Positions 1-10,339 of a stretch of 37,347 bases of DNA are shown piece after piece; position 1 is the stretch's first letter, and every line of letters starts with the position of its first letter. A program made the translations under genes and the position numbers. The notes below the pieces were generated by a model that saw nothing but the letters and a program-made list of their open reading frames with translations, was not told the origin of the DNA and made no database searches. The stretch lies in assembly GCA_017556585.1 (NCBI GenBank), contig JAFYMP010000001.1:1-37347 (forward strand). The letters run 5' to 3'. Origin of the DNA: Bacteroidaceae bacterium. Lineage in GTDB: Bacteria > Bacteroidota > Bacteroidia > Bacteroidales > Bacteroidaceae.

Positions 1-2
1 CC

Positions 3-101
3 GAAAAGTTAGTAGGTAAGACTAAATACAGGCTATATAAAGATGGCGATGTGTTGAAGATTGTAAGCTGGATAACCGGCAATGGTCCCACACTTCCTTG
101 A
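3..101 (+). CDS. C-terminal end of an unidentified gene cut by the window start
   Basis: One frame is open from the first bases to a TGA at 99-101 and gives a 32-residue tail ending in WITGNGPTLP. The other two forward frames close within about 20 bases. The tail is rich in Lys, Tyr and Gly, and I do not recognise a family. The next gene is on the same strand but lies behind a strong hairpin terminator and its own promoter, so this fragment is probably the end of a separate transcription unit. It could also be chance open frame. Confidence 0.4.
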   Translation, partial: EKLVGKTKYRLYKDGDVLKIVSWITGNGPTLP

Positions 102-215
102 TAATTGTTTAATGGAGGAGTGTTCTGCTGTACTCTCATTGCTGTTTATAGCACCTGGGTATCTCGCTTTTGATTTTAATAGGGAATATAATTAAAATTA
201 TCAATAGAATTTTTA

Positions 216-247
216 GGGTGTGACAGCAAATGTCACACCTGTTTTTA
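216..247 (+). terminator. Rho-independent terminator
   Basis: A perfect 9-bp inverted repeat (GGTGTGACA at 217-225 and TGTCACACC at 231-239) surrounds a 5-base loop and is followed by a T-rich run. It would end transcription of the partial gene at the window start. Confidence 0.75.
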
Positions 248-249
248 TG

Positions 250-277
250 TTTTTAAACAGACAATCCATACTTTTGC
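250..277 (+). promoter_or_regulatory. Promoter of the secreted protein gene at 301
   Basis: TACTTTTG at 269-276 fits the Bacteroidota -7 consensus TAnnTTTG. A T-rich stretch around 250-254 sits where the -33 element would be. The box lies 25 bases before the ATG. Confidence 0.6.
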
Positions 278-300
278 TCCTAACAAAAAATAATTGAACT

Positions 301-1017
301 ATGAACAAGAATGTTTTTAAAGCAATGTGGCTATCTTTAATTACAATTATTGCGTTAACGGGTAATCCAACTGATGCAAAAGCACAAACTGATTTGTCTG
401 ATAATAAAACTGGTATTCAGAGTAATACGATTTATCATTATGATGAAAAATCAGGAACATATATGGATTTAAGCCGTAATCTTGATGAGATTCCCATAAT
501 GCTTATATATGATTCTACAGTTATTGAATTGGACAATGAATTAAATTCAGATATAGACATAAATAAGACAAACTTTTCCCGAAAAGAGTTGGCTTCTATT
601 TTAGGAGTTAAACCTAATCAGGTTAAGGTATATAAAGTGCGAAAAGGAAATAATGCTATTTCAATTTTTGGCTATAGGGCTTTTAATGGTTCTATTGAAG
701 TATTAAGCCCAAAAAAGTATAGACAACTAAAGAAAGAGAGCAAACTATCATCAGTTCTGGATGGATATAATGTTTTTGGAAATAAAGGATCAAAAAAATA
801 TATCAAGTTAAATAATTACGATTTTGGTAGCTTTTCAAAAAAAGAGATGAAACTTTATAACGAAGCAAACAGTAGAGTTCAATATGAAATGGGTGATGGG
901 TATATATATATAACAACGAAATCAGCGGATGAAATTAACATCTCACCGGAATTGTTTGATTTGATTAAAAAACGTACTGAAGATTACAATAAAGTTCTAG
1001 GTGGAAGTATAAATTGA
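301..1017 (+). CDS. Secreted protein of unknown function with TonB-plug-like motif
   Basis: This 238-residue protein begins with a signal peptide (basic MNKNVFK, hydrophobic core, probable cleavage near the Ala-Lys-Ala-Gln at about residue 29), so it is exported to the periplasm or beyond. I do not recognise a named family. Two stretches resemble the conserved end of TonB-receptor plug domains, where the usual pattern is roughly V-x-K-G-x-x-A-x-x-x-Y/F-G-x-x-x-x-N-G-x-I followed by ITTK. Residues around 115-135 contain RKGNNAISIFGYRAFNGSIE, and residues around 198-207 contain GYIYITTK. The rest of a receptor (the beta barrel) is absent, so it may be a stand-alone plug-like module. The gene has its own promoter and is flanked by terminator-like hairpins, so it is probably monocistronic. 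The function is unknown, and the plug resemblance was judged by eye. Confidence 0.75.
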   Translation: MNKNVFKAMWLSLITIIALTGNPTDAKAQTDLSDNKTGIQSNTIYHYDEKSGTYMDLSRNLDEIPIMLIYDSTVIELDNELNSDIDINKTNFSRKELASILGVKPNQVKVYKVRKGNNAISIFGYRAFNGSIEVLSPKKYRQLKKESKLSSVLDGYNVFGNKGSKKYIKLNNYDFGSFSKKEMKLYNEANSRVQYEMGDGYIYITTKSADEINISPELFDLIKKRTEDYNKVLGGSIN

Positions 1018-1044
1018 TTGGTTAGAAATTTGTTTTTAGTTTGT

Positions 1045-1063
1045 ATCCGTAATTCGGATTTTT
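1045..1063 (+). terminator. Weak terminator-like hairpin
   Basis: A short 5-bp stem (ATCCG at 1045-1049 and CGGAT at 1055-1059) is followed by five T residues. It lies between the secreted protein gene and the TPR gene. The stem is short, so termination is only plausible. Confidence 0.35.
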
Positions 1064-1077
1064 AAGCATATTCAAAG

Positions 1078-2691
1078 GTGAAGATTTACAAGATAACAAC
1101 ATATATAATTCTACTATTTACACTTCTGTCAATAACAGGTTGTGGTGGCAAAAGTGAGTACCGCAGATTGGTGGCACTGGAAAAGGTTTTGGAAAAGAAT
1201 CCGGATTCTGTGCGCAGTGTGCTATGCGCAATGCCCACTCCTGAAAAAGAGCGTAACAAAGCGTTATATACCGTACTAAAAACACAGGCATACTATAAAT
1301 GCTATGAACCCGTAACAGATTTTGATAGTGTAATGCTTGAAGCCACTGCATACTATGAAACAAAAAAGAAGAATTATTATGCTGCACTTGCTTATTACAC
1401 TTTAGGATGTGTATATAAAGAGACCAAAAATAGTGTTGAAGCCATAGATGCTTACCTAAAAGCAAAAGAACGTTTTCCCGATACAATAATTAATTACTAT
1501 GCAAAAGCAGAAAGAGAACTAGGCATACTGTTTTTGGATTTATCAATGCTGGATGAAGCAAAAGAAGAACTATATAATGGTTACAAAAATGCCGTTCAAA
1601 TGGGCGAAAACAGACTGATAGGTGATTTTAAATACTATATAGCTACTTACAATATGTACTGCGGTTATTATAATACTGCCGACACTTTATTTACAGGATT
1701 ATTAGAAAACAACGAATGGCAGAAAGATGCCTATTTCCAAAAAGCAAAGATTAGTAATTACCATAAAAACAGTTTTAAACAAGCTCTATACTACATAAAC
1801 AAAGAGATTGAATTATCGGGAAAAAATCTCTTTGCATCAAGTATCTGTCTGAAAGGAGATATTTACATGTATAACGAAAATTACGATTCTGCATTGTACT
1901 ATTACAATAAGGTACTGGAATGTAAAATTATAAGCCTTCCGACACATTGTAATACTTATTACCAACTATCACACATAGAAAAGATTAAGGGCAATATGGA
2001 ACAATATTTTGCCTATAAAGAGCAATATCTGGATTTGAAAGATTCTATTATAGAGATGAGAAACAACAAACGCATAGACAATATAATTCTACGCCATAAA
2101 GCAGAATTGGCCGACCTGGAATATAAAAACAGAACAACCACAATGATTATTATTGTTTCTGCAATTCTCTGTTTTATTGCATTGTCTGTTTTTATTGCAT
2201 ATATGTTTGCAAAGAATTGGAAGAGAAAGCAACAGATAAGAATAAACAGAGAAATTGAAAAGATTTCTGATGTAATGAACCGTCTGAGACTGAATAACGC
2301 AGAATATAATGGAAATAATTTGAGTGATATTGTAAACAGTTATAATAGTATTTTGGAACAGTGTACCAAACATTTTAAAGAGTCTAAAGCATATAATACT
2401 CTTACTGAAAATATTTCCAATGAAACTGTTATTATAAAGAATAGGGATTTGATATCGGATTCAATAATGGAGTGTTACAGTTCCATAATTATGAATATGA
2501 TTGCCGATTTTCAGGGGATAAATCAAACTGAAATTATTACCTGTATTCTGTTCTATTTGGAGATACCAAACGGTACTATTGCTATGCTTGATGGAATATC
2601 AAAAGATGCTGTAAGACAACGCAAAAGCAGAATATTGAAAAAATATCCACCGAAACTGCTGCAAATTTTCATTAAATCAGCTACTGAATAG
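1078..2691 (+). CDS. Lipoprotein-anchored TPR regulator with membrane helix and HTH-like C-terminus
   Basis: This 537-residue protein starts at a GTG. I accept that start because the resulting N-terminus is a good lipoprotein signal with lipobox SITGC (Cys22). Residues 30-330 are helical, with TPR-like A/Y/L spacing such as YYTLGCVYKETKNSVEAIDA. One hydrophobic helix lies at about 355-377 and is followed by a basic KNWKRKQQ, placing the last 160 residues in the cytoplasm. The end (about 481-524) looks like a helix-turn-helix: a segment containing IAMLDGISKDAVRQRKSRI resembles the turn and recognition helix of sigma-70 region 4 or LuxR domains. Such TPR-membrane-HTH proteins are common, poorly studied regulators in Bacteroidota. 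The natural reading is a periplasmic TPR sensor that passes a signal to a DNA-binding end, which is inference. It is convergent with mutS, 7 bases apart. Confidence 0.75.
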   Translation: MKIYKITTYIILLFTLLSITGCGGKSEYRRLVALEKVLEKNPDSVRSVLCAMPTPEKERNKALYTVLKTQAYYKCYEPVTDFDSVMLEATAYYETKKKNYYAALAYYTLGCVYKETKNSVEAIDAYLKAKERFPDTIINYYAKAERELGILFLDLSMLDEAKEELYNGYKNAVQMGENRLIGDFKYYIATYNMYCGYYNTADTLFTGLLENNEWQKDAYFQKAKISNYHKNSFKQALYYINKEIELSGKNLFASSICLKGDIYMYNENYDSALYYYNKVLECKIISLPTHCNTYYQLSHIEKIKGNMEQYFAYKEQYLDLKDSIIEMRNNKRIDNIILRHKAELADLEYKNRTTTMIIIVSAILCFIALSVFIAYMFAKNWKRKQQIRINREIEKISDVMNRLRLNNAEYNGNNLSDIVNSYNSILEQCTKHFKESKAYNTLTENISNETVIIKNRDLISDSIMECYSSIIMNMIADFQGINQTEIITCILFYLEIPNGTIAMLDGISKDAVRQRKSRILKKYPPKLLQIFIKSATE

Positions 2692-2698
2692 AGCAGTG

Positions 2699-5317
2699 TT
2701 ATTTGCCCTTCAGAATCTTTTTGATATCGTTTAGTTTGTTCAGAGCCTCTATTGGAGTAAGGTTGTTTACATCGGTCTGAAGCAGTTGATCTCTAATCTG
2801 GCATAGTACAGGGTCTTCCAACTGAAAGAAACTCATCTGCATACCTTCACGACCTTTACCTGTTTCTGCGGTTGGTCGGGATATGTTTTTACCATCACTA
2901 CCGGTCTCCATTTCAGAAAGTATTACTTCTGCACGTTTCACTATGCTGCGAGGCATTCCGGCCATTTCTGCTACATGAATACCGAATGAATGTTCACTAC
3001 CTCCCGGCTTCAGTTTACGCAGGAAAAGTACTTTGCCATCAACCTCTTTTACTGCCACGTTATAGTTGCGAATACGGCTGAACGTGGATGCCATTTCGTT
3101 AAGTTCATGATAGTGGGTGGCAAACAGTGTGCGAGCGTGAGCACTGTGATGTTCGTGTATATGTTCAACTATAGCCCACGCTATAGAGATACCGTCGTAT
3201 GTGGATGTGCCGCGTCCCAATTCATCGAACAGCACCAAACTACGCAATGAGAGGTTGTTCAGAATATTCGATGCTTCTGTCATCTCTACCATAAAGGTGG
3301 ATTCGCCTGCCGATATGTTATCGCTGGCACCTACACGGGTAAACACTTTATCTACTATACCTATATGTGCACTTGTAGCAGGTACATACGAACCCATCTG
3401 TGCCATTATGGTAATAAGCGCTGTCTGTCTTAACAATGCCGATTTACCGGCCATATTAGGACCGGTTATTATAAGTATCTGCTCTTTCGATGTATCTACA
3501 TAGAGATTGTTGGATACATATTCTTCGCCCAATGGTAACTGTTTCTCTATTACAGGGTGACGACCTTCGCAGATATCAAGCGCCAGACTATCATCTACCA
3601 CCGGACGTATGTAGTTATTTTCTCGTGCCAGAGTGGCAAACGACACCAAACAGTCTAACTGAGCCAAAACAGAGGCATCTGTCTGTATATCTTTTATATA
3701 CGGAAGTATGGATTGTACCATTTCACCATATATTCTGTTCTCTATGGCCAGAATCTTATCTTCTGCAGTAAGTATCTGTTCTTCGTACTGTTTCAGTTCT
3801 TCGGTTATATAGCGTTCTGCATTTACAAGTGTCTGCTTTCTTATCCAGCGTTCAGGCACTTTATCTTTATATGTATTGCGCACCTCTATGTAGTAACCGA
3901 AGACGTTATTAAAGGCTATCTTCAGGTTTGGAATACCGGTCTCTTCCGATTCTCTGTTCTGTATCTGCAGCAGATAGTCTTTTCCTGAATACGATATATT
4001 TCTTAAACGATCCAATTCTTCATCTACACCATCAGCTATTACCCCACCCTTGTTCAGTAACATTGGAGGGTTCTGACGAATGGTATGTTCTATCTTTTCA
4101 CATAGTTCACTACATGATTGCAATTTTTCTGCCAATACAGATAAACCACTCTCCTGCAAAGAACCACAAATCTCTTTTATGGGGTCTATACAGCGTAACG
4201 CCATATTTAATGAGACCATTTCTCGTGGGTTGATACGCAACACAGCAGCTTTGGATACAAGACGTTCCAAATCGCCTATCTGACAGAGATATTCTTTTAA
4301 ATCCTCCTCTGTTTGCGGATTACGGAACATTGTATCTACAACATCAAGTCTGGCATTGATAGCTTTGGCATCTTTCAATGGAAAGAGTAACCATCTACGC
4401 AACAGACGGGCACCCATTGGGCTTGATGTTTTATCTATTATCTGTAAAAGTGATTTACCGTCTTCGTTTGAACTGTGTACCAACTCCAGATTTCGAATAG
4501 TAAAGGAATCTAATCTTACATATTTATCTTCCTCTATTCGGGAAATGGTTGCTATATGGTCTATATTGTTATGAAGTGTCTCCTCCAGATACTTGAGTAT
4601 AGCACCACAAGCTATTATTCCTGTTCGCAAATGATCTACTCCAAAGCCTTTCAAATTCTTTACCTTGAAATGTCGATGCAGTTTATCGTTTGCAAAATCT
4701 TCTGTAAATACCCAATCGTCTAATTCCTGCAGGAAATATTTGCTGCCAAATATCTGCTGGAAGTTCTTTTTGGTATCGCGTTTAATCAATACCTCTTTAG
4801 GCATAAAGTTTGCCAAAAGTTTCTCTATATAATCACACTGACCTTGCGATGTTAAAAATTCACCTGTAGAGATATCTAAAAAGGCTACTCCACAAGCTCC
4901 TTTAGCTATGTGAACGGCTGCCAGAAAGTTATTCTCTTTTCCGGTAAGTACATTATCGCCTATGGCAACTCCGGGAGTAACAAGTTCTGTTACACCACGT
5001 TTTACAAGTTTCTTTGCAAGTTTGGGATCTTCTAATTGATCACAGATAGCCACACGTCTGCCGGCACGAATAAGTTTGGGCAGATAGGTGTCCAACGCGT
5101 GATGCGGGAAACCTGCCATCTCCAAAGATTTGGTCTGATTACCATTGTTACGCTTGGTAAGGGTAATACCTAATATCTGCGAAGCCTCTACAGCATCTTG
5201 AGCGTATGTCTCATAAAAATCGCCACAACGAAACAGCAAAACAGCATCGGGGTGCTTTGCTTTCAGTTCAAAGAACTGTTTCATCATTGGGGTTTCTGTG
5301 GCTTTCTTTTCTGCCAT
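2699..5317 (-). CDS. mutS: DNA mismatch repair ATPase MutS
   Basis: MutS recognises mismatched or looped DNA and, with MutL, starts strand repair in the cytoplasm. At 872 residues it has normal family length. The N-terminal mismatch-binding motif is present as GDFYET, with the Phe-x-Glu pair at residues 34 and 36. The ATPase end has Walker A GPNMAGKS near residue 620, the STFMVEM signature, Walker [17 protein letters not shown] and the ATHYHEL switch. The end (about 845-872) matches the usual C-terminal helical tail. The start ATG is 20 bases downstream of the gltS-like stop, so the two are probably cotranscribed, from the promoter at about 6779-6786. Confidence 0.98.
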   Translation of the reverse strand: MAEKKATETPMMKQFFELKAKHPDAVLLFRCGDFYETYAQDAVEASQILGITLTKRNNGNQTKSLEMAGFPHHALDTYLPKLIRAGRRVAICDQLEDPKLAKKLVKRGVTELVTPGVAIGDNVLTGKENNFLAAVHIAKGACGVAFLDISTGEFLTSQGQCDYIEKLLANFMPKEVLIKRDTKKNFQQIFGSKYFLQELDDWVFTEDFANDKLHRHFKVKNLKGFGVDHLRTGIIACGAILKYLEETLHNNIDHIATISRIEEDKYVRLDSFTIRNLELVHSSNEDGKSLLQIIDKTSSPMGARLLRRWLLFPLKDAKAINARLDVVDTMFRNPQTEEDLKEYLCQIGDLERLVSKAAVLRINPREMVSLNMALRCIDPIKEICGSLQESGLSVLAEKLQSCSELCEKIEHTIRQNPPMLLNKGGVIADGVDEELDRLRNISYSGKDYLLQIQNRESEETGIPNLKIAFNNVFGYYIEVRNTYKDKVPERWIRKQTLVNAERYITEELKQYEEQILTAEDKILAIENRIYGEMVQSILPYIKDIQTDASVLAQLDCLVSFATLARENNYIRPVVDDSLALDICEGRHPVIEKQLPLGEEYVSNNLYVDTSKEQILIITGPNMAGKSALLRQTALITIMAQMGSYVPATSAHIGIVDKVFTRVGASDNISAGESTFMVEMTEASNILNNLSLRSLVLFDELGRGTSTYDGISIAWAIVEHIHEHHSAHARTLFATHYHELNEMASTFSRIRNYNVAVKEVDGKVLFLRKLKPGGSEHSFGIHVAEMAGMPRSIVKRAEVILSEMETGSDGKNISRPTAETGKGREGMQMSFFQLEDPVLCQIRDQLLQTDVNNLTPIEALNKLNDIKKILKGK

Positions 5318-5337
5318 AGATAGTTATTTGCGCGGTA

Positions 5338-6747
5338 TTACTTCTTAAATTTTTTGAAGATACGCTTTCTGAACAGGAATAATGTGGCAATAACCCAAAG
5401 TACAGATACTATTCCTATGGTTATATATGTTGCCTGCAAACTGTTTGGAGCATATCCCAACACTAACAATATTGGCAATCCCAGTACTACAGCAGGTATG
5501 TTTTGCAACACCAGATTGTTTGCTGCCGGTGTTTCGTATTTAGGGTCTATTTCACGCAACAGAATCATACCGTTACTTGCTGTTCCGGTAAGTGTTCCAA
5601 ACATTGCAAAAAAGGCTTCATATCTGTATCCTTTATACAGTTCCTTGCAAACCCAATTTATATATATGAAGGTTGCTATTGCCCCCAAGAAACATACAAG
5701 TATCAAAGGAAGTATAAATGATTTAAGATTTTCAAAACTTATAGCTGCAGTTCCTGCCACAATCATAATATCAAAGAAGAAACCACTACTACGATTTAAC
5801 AGATAATCGTTCAGATATTCTCTGTGCATTATTTCGCGTTTTCTTAGGAACTTTACTATCATCTTCATAAGTGAGGCAAAGAGAATACCCCAGAAGAAGT
5901 TGAATCCCCAAATAAGAGGTTTAATGCTGTTTTCCCATAAATTACCTAAATGCAGACTATTCATAGCCATCATAAACAGATACACGAACATATATACAAC
6001 AAATATCATAGATAATGTTATGGTCAGTTTATCCACCGATTCTGAATGTGGAATATCATTATCGGTTTCATAATCTTCCATAGTTGTTTTTATACCCTGT
6101 TTATCGGAGAATACAGTAAGTTTACCTTTTCTACGCAAGATATTCATATAGATAACACCAACTACGCTACCTACTATGAAACCTATTGCTGCTATAGAAA
6201 GACCAAAATCTTTTCCCTGGAATGGTAAACCTGAAGCCATGGCATGTTCCTGATAAATAGAACCAAAATTGAGTGCCTGACCAGGTCCCTGTCCATAACC
6301 CATTGGCAACAACAGACCTCCTGCATAGAATATATTTCCAAACCATTCAGAGTCTATACAATACAGGAACAGAGGAACTGTAATAAGCAAACCAACTAAT
6401 GCCTGTACAATGTATGTACCTATGGTTAATACACCTGTCTCAATAACTTTTGTTGTGGATGTTACGCAAGTCTCTTTCTTTACGCGAAGTGACATAGCTA
6501 TAAATCCTAAAGCAAGTGTGTGGTATGTTATTATCTCCATAGTATTTTTGTCTATGAGATCGTTAAAAGAAGGTATCAGTTTCAAAAGGAATATCAACAA
6601 TCCGCCTATCAGTGCTGTAGGTATCAAACTTCTGTTCATAAACCATACTTTACGCCTTATTATGTTACCTATCAACATTGCGGCTGTTATAATGAAAATC
6701 TGGATAAGAAATGTCCAACTGCTGATACTTTCGAATAAACTTGTCAT
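5338..6747 (-). CDS. gltS: Sodium/glutamate symporter, GltS family
   Basis: This 469-residue integral membrane protein has about ten to twelve hydrophobic helices. It carries the GltS-family loop with GYGQGPGQALNFG near residue 150 and a second similar segment with GTLTGTASNGMILLREID near residue 390. These inverted re-entrant motifs are typical of ESS/GltS carriers, which import glutamate with sodium. A soluble loop around residues 215-240 is rich in acidic residues. The gene is divergent from leuS and lies immediately upstream of mutS. Substrate specificity is inferred from the family. Confidence 0.88.
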   Translation of the reverse strand: MTSLFESISSWTFLIQIFIITAAMLIGNIIRRKVWFMNRSLIPTALIGGLLIFLLKLIPSFNDLIDKNTMEIITYHTLALGFIAMSLRVKKETCVTSTTKVIETGVLTIGTYIVQALVGLLITVPLFLYCIDSEWFGNIFYAGGLLLPMGYGQGPGQALNFGSIYQEHAMASGLPFQGKDFGLSIAAIGFIVGSVVGVIYMNILRRKGKLTVFSDKQGIKTTMEDYETDNDIPHSESVDKLTITLSMIFVVYMFVYLFMMAMNSLHLGNLWENSIKPLIWGFNFFWGILFASLMKMIVKFLRKREIMHREYLNDYLLNRSSGFFFDIMIVAGTAAISFENLKSFILPLILVCFLGAIATFIYINWVCKELYKGYRYEAFFAMFGTLTGTASNGMILLREIDPKYETPAANNLVLQNIPAVVLGLPILLVLGYAPNSLQATYITIGIVSVLWVIATLFLFRKRIFKKFKK

Positions 6748-6778
6748 AAATATCTGTTTTTTGTTAGCTAATATTCGG

Positions 6779-6786
6779 CAAAAATA
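6779..6786 (-). promoter_or_regulatory. -7 box for gltS-mutS
   Basis: Read on the minus strand this is TATTTTTG, a full match to TAnnTTTG, about 32 bases before the gltS start. No clear -33 element is visible. Confidence 0.55.
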
Positions 6787-6881
6787 AACCTTTCATTCTT
6801 TATTTCAGCATTAAAAAGCAATTATTTTGCCATTTGAAAGAGTTAATACCTTATTTAATAAAGAGAGTAAGCATATTTTTT

Positions 6882-6889
6882 TAACTTTG
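6882..6889 (+). promoter_or_regulatory. -7 box for leuS-rdgB-porZ-like operon
   Basis: TAACTTTG matches TAnnTTTG and lies 42 bases before the ATG at 6931. Initiation would fall around 6895-6898, which makes the in-frame GTG at 6904 nearly leaderless and favours the ATG at 6931. Confidence 0.6.
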
Positions 6890-6930
6890 CACATTCAAAA
6901 CTTGTGCAAAAAACAAAAATAAAGATATAT

Positions 6931-9768
6931 ATGGAATACGATTTTAAATCGATTGAGCCTAAATGGCGAAAGTATTGGGTAGAGAATAAGACTTATCAGG
7001 TTACAGAAGATGATTCTAAACCTAAGTTCTATGTTTTAAATATGTTCCCCTATCCATCGGGAGCAGGTCTTCACGTAGGACATCCATTAGGATATATAGC
7101 TTCCGACATTTATGCTCGTTACAAACGCCAATGTGGTTACAACGTACTTAATCCTATGGGATACGATGCATACGGTCTGCCTGCGGAACAGTACGCTATT
7201 CAGACAGGTCAGCATCCTGCTATTACCACAGAAGCTAATATTAATAGATATAGAGAACAGCTTGATAAAATAGGTTTCTGTTTTGATTGGGACAGAGAAG
7301 TACGCACCTGTGAACCGGGATACTACCATTGGACACAGTGGGCATTCCAGCAGATGTTTAACAGTTACTACAACAACCACACTTGCAAAGCTGAACCTAT
7401 AGCTGAATTGATAAGCAAATTTGAAACATCGGGTACAGAAGGTATCAATGCCGCTTGTGGCGAAGAACTTTCATTTACTGCAGAAGAATGGAATGGATAT
7501 TCAGAAAAGGAAAAATCGGACGTTTTGATGAACTATCGCATAGCTTATCAGGGCGAAACTATGGTAAACTGGTGCCAGGGATTGGGTACTGTGCTTGCTA
7601 ATGACGAAGTTGTAGATGGAGTATCTGAAAGAGGCGGATTCCCTGTTGAACAGAAAAAGATGACACAGTGGTGTCTGCGTGTTTCAGCATATTCACAGCG
7701 TCTGCTCGATGGATTGAACAGTATAGATTGGTCTGAATCAATAAAAGAGACTCAGAAAAACTGGATAGGCCGTTCAGAAGGTACTGAAATGCAGTTTAAG
7801 GTTAAAGATAGTGATGTTGAATTTACCATCTTTACCACTCGTGCCGACACTATATTTGGTGTTACCTTTATGGTTCTTGCTCCTGAAAGCGAACTGGTGG
7901 AGACACTTACCACCGACGAACAGCGTGCAGAGGTTGATGCTTATCTGGCTGCAGTTAAAAAACGTACAGAACGTGAACGTATAGCAGACCGCAGAGTAAC
8001 AGGTGTATTCAGTGGTTCATACGCTATAAACCCACTTACAAAAGAGGCTGTTCCTGTTTGGATTAGCGATTATGTTTTGGCAGGTTATGGTACCGGAGCT
8101 ATTATGGCTGTACCTGCACATGACAGTCGCGACTATGCTTTTGCTAAACATTTTGGGCTGGAAATACGTCCGCTTATTGAAGGTTGCGATGTATCGGAAG
8201 AGAGTTTCGATGCAAAAGAGGGTATTATGGTTAATTCTCCTCGTGAAGAGCAGATGTACGACGGTTGTTTGGTACTGAATGGTCTTACTGTAAAAGAGGC
8301 TATTGCAAAAACAAAAGAGTATGTAAAGGCTAACAACTTAGGAAGAATCAAGGTTAATTATCGTTTGAGAGATGCAATCTTTAGCCGTCAGCGTTATTGG
8401 GGTGAACCATTCCCTGTATATTACAAGAACGGTATTCCTTGTATGGTACCTGAATCTTGTCTGCCACTGGAACTTCCTGAAATCAAGGAGTACAAACCTA
8501 CAGAAACAGGCGAACCTCCATTGGGACACGCTACAAAATGGGCTTTCGATATTAAAACCAACACTGTTGTTGAAAAGAGTCTTATAGATAACGAAACTGT
8601 TTTCCCGTTAGAATTGAATACTATGCCGGGATTTGCTGGTTCATCTGCATATTATCTGCGTTATATGGATCCTAAAAACAATACCTGTTTGGTATCTGAA
8701 AAAGCAGACAATTACTGGAAATCCGTAGATTTGTATCTGGGTGGTTCAGAACATGCTACCGGACACCTTATCTATTCACGTTTCTGGAATAAATTCCTGC
8801 ACGATATAGGTCATAGTGTGGTAGAGGAGCCTTTCAATAAGCTTATAAACCAGGGTATGATTCAAGGTCGCAGTAACTTTGTTTACAGAATAAAGGATAC
8901 TAACACATTTGTTTCGCTGGGTCTGAAGGATAAATATGATACTACTCCTCTTCATGTTGATGTAAATATTGTAAGCAACGACATTCTTGATTTGGATGCT
9001 TTCAGAGCATGGCGTCCTGAATATGCCGATGCACAATTTGAACTTGAAGATGGTAAATATATTTGTGGATGGGCAGTTGAAAAGATGAGTAAATCTATGT
9101 TCAATGTGGTTAATCCTGACACTATTATTGAAAAATACGGTGCCGATACATTGAGAATTTACGAAATGTTCCTTGGTCCTCTTGAACAGTCAAAACCATG
9201 GGATACCAACGGTATAGATGGTTGCCACAGATTTATTCGTAAAATGTGGAATCTCTTCTTCGATAACAGAAACGGTGAACTTATTGTTACCGACGAAACT
9301 CCTTCAAAAGATGAACTGAAATCTATCCACAAGGTTATTAAAAAGGTATCGGAAGATGTAGAAAACTTCTCATACAACACATCTGTTAGTGCATTTATGA
9401 TATGTGTAAACGAACTTACATCGCTTAAATCGCACAACAAACAGGTGCTTGATATCCTGGTAAGACTTGCTGCACCGTTTATGCCTCATATAGCAGAAGA
9501 ACTCTGGCATACATTGGGACATAATGATAGTGTTTGTAATTCAGAATGGCCTGTATGTAACGAAGAATACCTGAAAGAGGATAGTATTACATATTCAATT
9601 TCTTTCAATGGTAAGACTCGTTTTACTATGGATTTCCCAGCCGAAGCTACTGCTCAGGAGATTCAGGATGCAGTTTTAAGCAATGAAAAGGCTATTGCAT
9701 ATATAGATGGCAAAGCTATTCGCAAAGTGATTGTTGTACCTAAAAAGATTGTGAATGTTGTTATCTGA
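6931..9768 (+). CDS. leuS: Leucyl-tRNA synthetase
   Basis: This enzyme charges tRNA-Leu with leucine. I set the start at the ATG of [12 protein letters not shown], the usual LeuRS beginning, giving 945 residues. The open frame reaches back to a GTG at 6904, but those nine extra residues are unlike the family. The class I signatures are the HIGH-type HVGHP near residue 50 and MSKS near residue 718. The CP1 editing domain lies around 230-430 and includes the threonine-rich [16 protein letters not shown] and [15 protein letters not shown]. The C-terminal part (700-945) has the anticodon-binding helices and the small terminal domain. Its 3' end overlaps rdgB by 14 bases. A tRNA-Leu(UAA) substrate gene is also in this window. 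Confidence 0.97.
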   Translation: MEYDFKSIEPKWRKYWVENKTYQVTEDDSKPKFYVLNMFPYPSGAGLHVGHPLGYIASDIYARYKRQCGYNVLNPMGYDAYGLPAEQYAIQTGQHPAITTEANINRYREQLDKIGFCFDWDREVRTCEPGYYHWTQWAFQQMFNSYYNNHTCKAEPIAELISKFETSGTEGINAACGEELSFTAEEWNGYSEKEKSDVLMNYRIAYQGETMVNWCQGLGTVLANDEVVDGVSERGGFPVEQKKMTQWCLRVSAYSQRLLDGLNSIDWSESIKETQKNWIGRSEGTEMQFKVKDSDVEFTIFTTRADTIFGVTFMVLAPESELVETLTTDEQRAEVDAYLAAVKKRTERERIADRRVTGVFSGSYAINPLTKEAVPVWISDYVLAGYGTGAIMAVPAHDSRDYAFAKHFGLEIRPLIEGCDVSEESFDAKEGIMVNSPREEQMYDGCLVLNGLTVKEAIAKTKEYVKANNLGRIKVNYRLRDAIFSRQRYWGEPFPVYYKNGIPCMVPESCLPLELPEIKEYKPTETGEPPLGHATKWAFDIKTNTVVEKSLIDNETVFPLELNTMPGFAGSSAYYLRYMDPKNNTCLVSEKADNYWKSVDLYLGGSEHATGHLIYSRFWNKFLHDIGHSVVEEPFNKLINQGMIQGRSNFVYRIKDTNTFVSLGLKDKYDTTPLHVDVNIVSNDILDLDAFRAWRPEYADAQFELEDGKYICGWAVEKMSKSMFNVVNPDTIIEKYGADTLRIYEMFLGPLEQSKPWDTNGIDGCHRFIRKMWNLFFDNRNGELIVTDETPSKDELKSIHKVIKKVSEDVENFSYNTSVSAFMICVNELTSLKSHNKQVLDILVRLAAPFMPHIAEELWHTLGHNDSVCNSEWPVCNEEYLKEDSITYSISFNGKTRFTMDFPAEATAQEIQDAVLSNEKAIAYIDGKAIRKVIVVPKKIVNVVI

Positions 9769-10339
9769 TAATTTGGTATTTGCCACAAACAATGCCCATA
9801 AGTTAGACGAAGTACGTAGTATTTTGGGCAGTAGATTCACAGTGAAAAGTCTGAAAGAGATAGGTTGTGAAGCCGATATTCCAGAAACAGCCGATACTCT
9901 GGAAGGCAACGCACTGATGAAAGCCCGTTTTCTGTACGAAAGATATGGTGTAGATTGTTTTGCTGACGATACAGGTTTGGAGGTAACTGCTTTAGGCGGA
10001 GCACCGGGAGTACATACTGCAAGATATGCCGGTAATCACGATTCAGAAGCCAATATGAACAAACTTCTGAATGAATTGGAGAAAAAAAGTGACCGCTCTG
10101 CACAATTTAGAACAGTTATTGCGTTAATAATAGAGGGAAAGGAATTTCTCTTTGAGGGAATTGTAAAAGGAACTATAGCTAAAGAGAAAGCCGGTGATGG
10201 CGGCTTTGGTTACGATCCTATATTTATTCCTGATGGTTTTACACAAACTTTCTCACAAATGGGAAACGACAGTAAAAACCATATAAGCCACAGAGCTTTG
10301 GCTGTAGAAAAATTATTTAACTATTTGAACAGTATATGA
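9755..10339 (+). CDS. rdgB: Non-canonical purine NTP pyrophosphatase (dITP/XTPase)
   Basis: This HAM1/RdgB-family enzyme hydrolyses dITP, ITP and XTP to monophosphates and so keeps deaminated purines out of DNA and RNA. The 194-residue protein has the substrate-binding [12 protein letters not shown] at the N-terminus, the catalytic FADDTGLEV, then [14 protein letters not shown], and [13 protein letters not shown] near residue 150, all in family order. Its ATG lies within the last codons of leuS (14-base overlap, different frame), and its stop overlaps the next start as ATGA, so translational coupling is likely across all three genes. Confidence 0.96.
   Translation: MLLSDNLVFATNNAHKLDEVRSILGSRFTVKSLKEIGCEADIPETADTLEGNALMKARFLYERYGVDCFADDTGLEVTALGGAPGVHTARYAGNHDSEANMNKLLNELEKKSDRSAQFRTVIALIIEGKEFLFEGIVKGTIAKEKAGDGGFGYDPIFIPDGFTQTFSQMGNDSKNHISHRALAVEKLFNYLNSI

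Noticed and set aside
2872-4574. Several plus-strand open frames opposite mutS
   Set aside because: All are inside mutS, with no signals or recognisable motifs.
6904-6930. GTG at 6904 as leuS start
   Set aside because: The added residues are unlike LeuRS N-termini, and the -7 box at 6882-6889 would make this start almost leaderless. The ATG at 6931 fits family and promoter.
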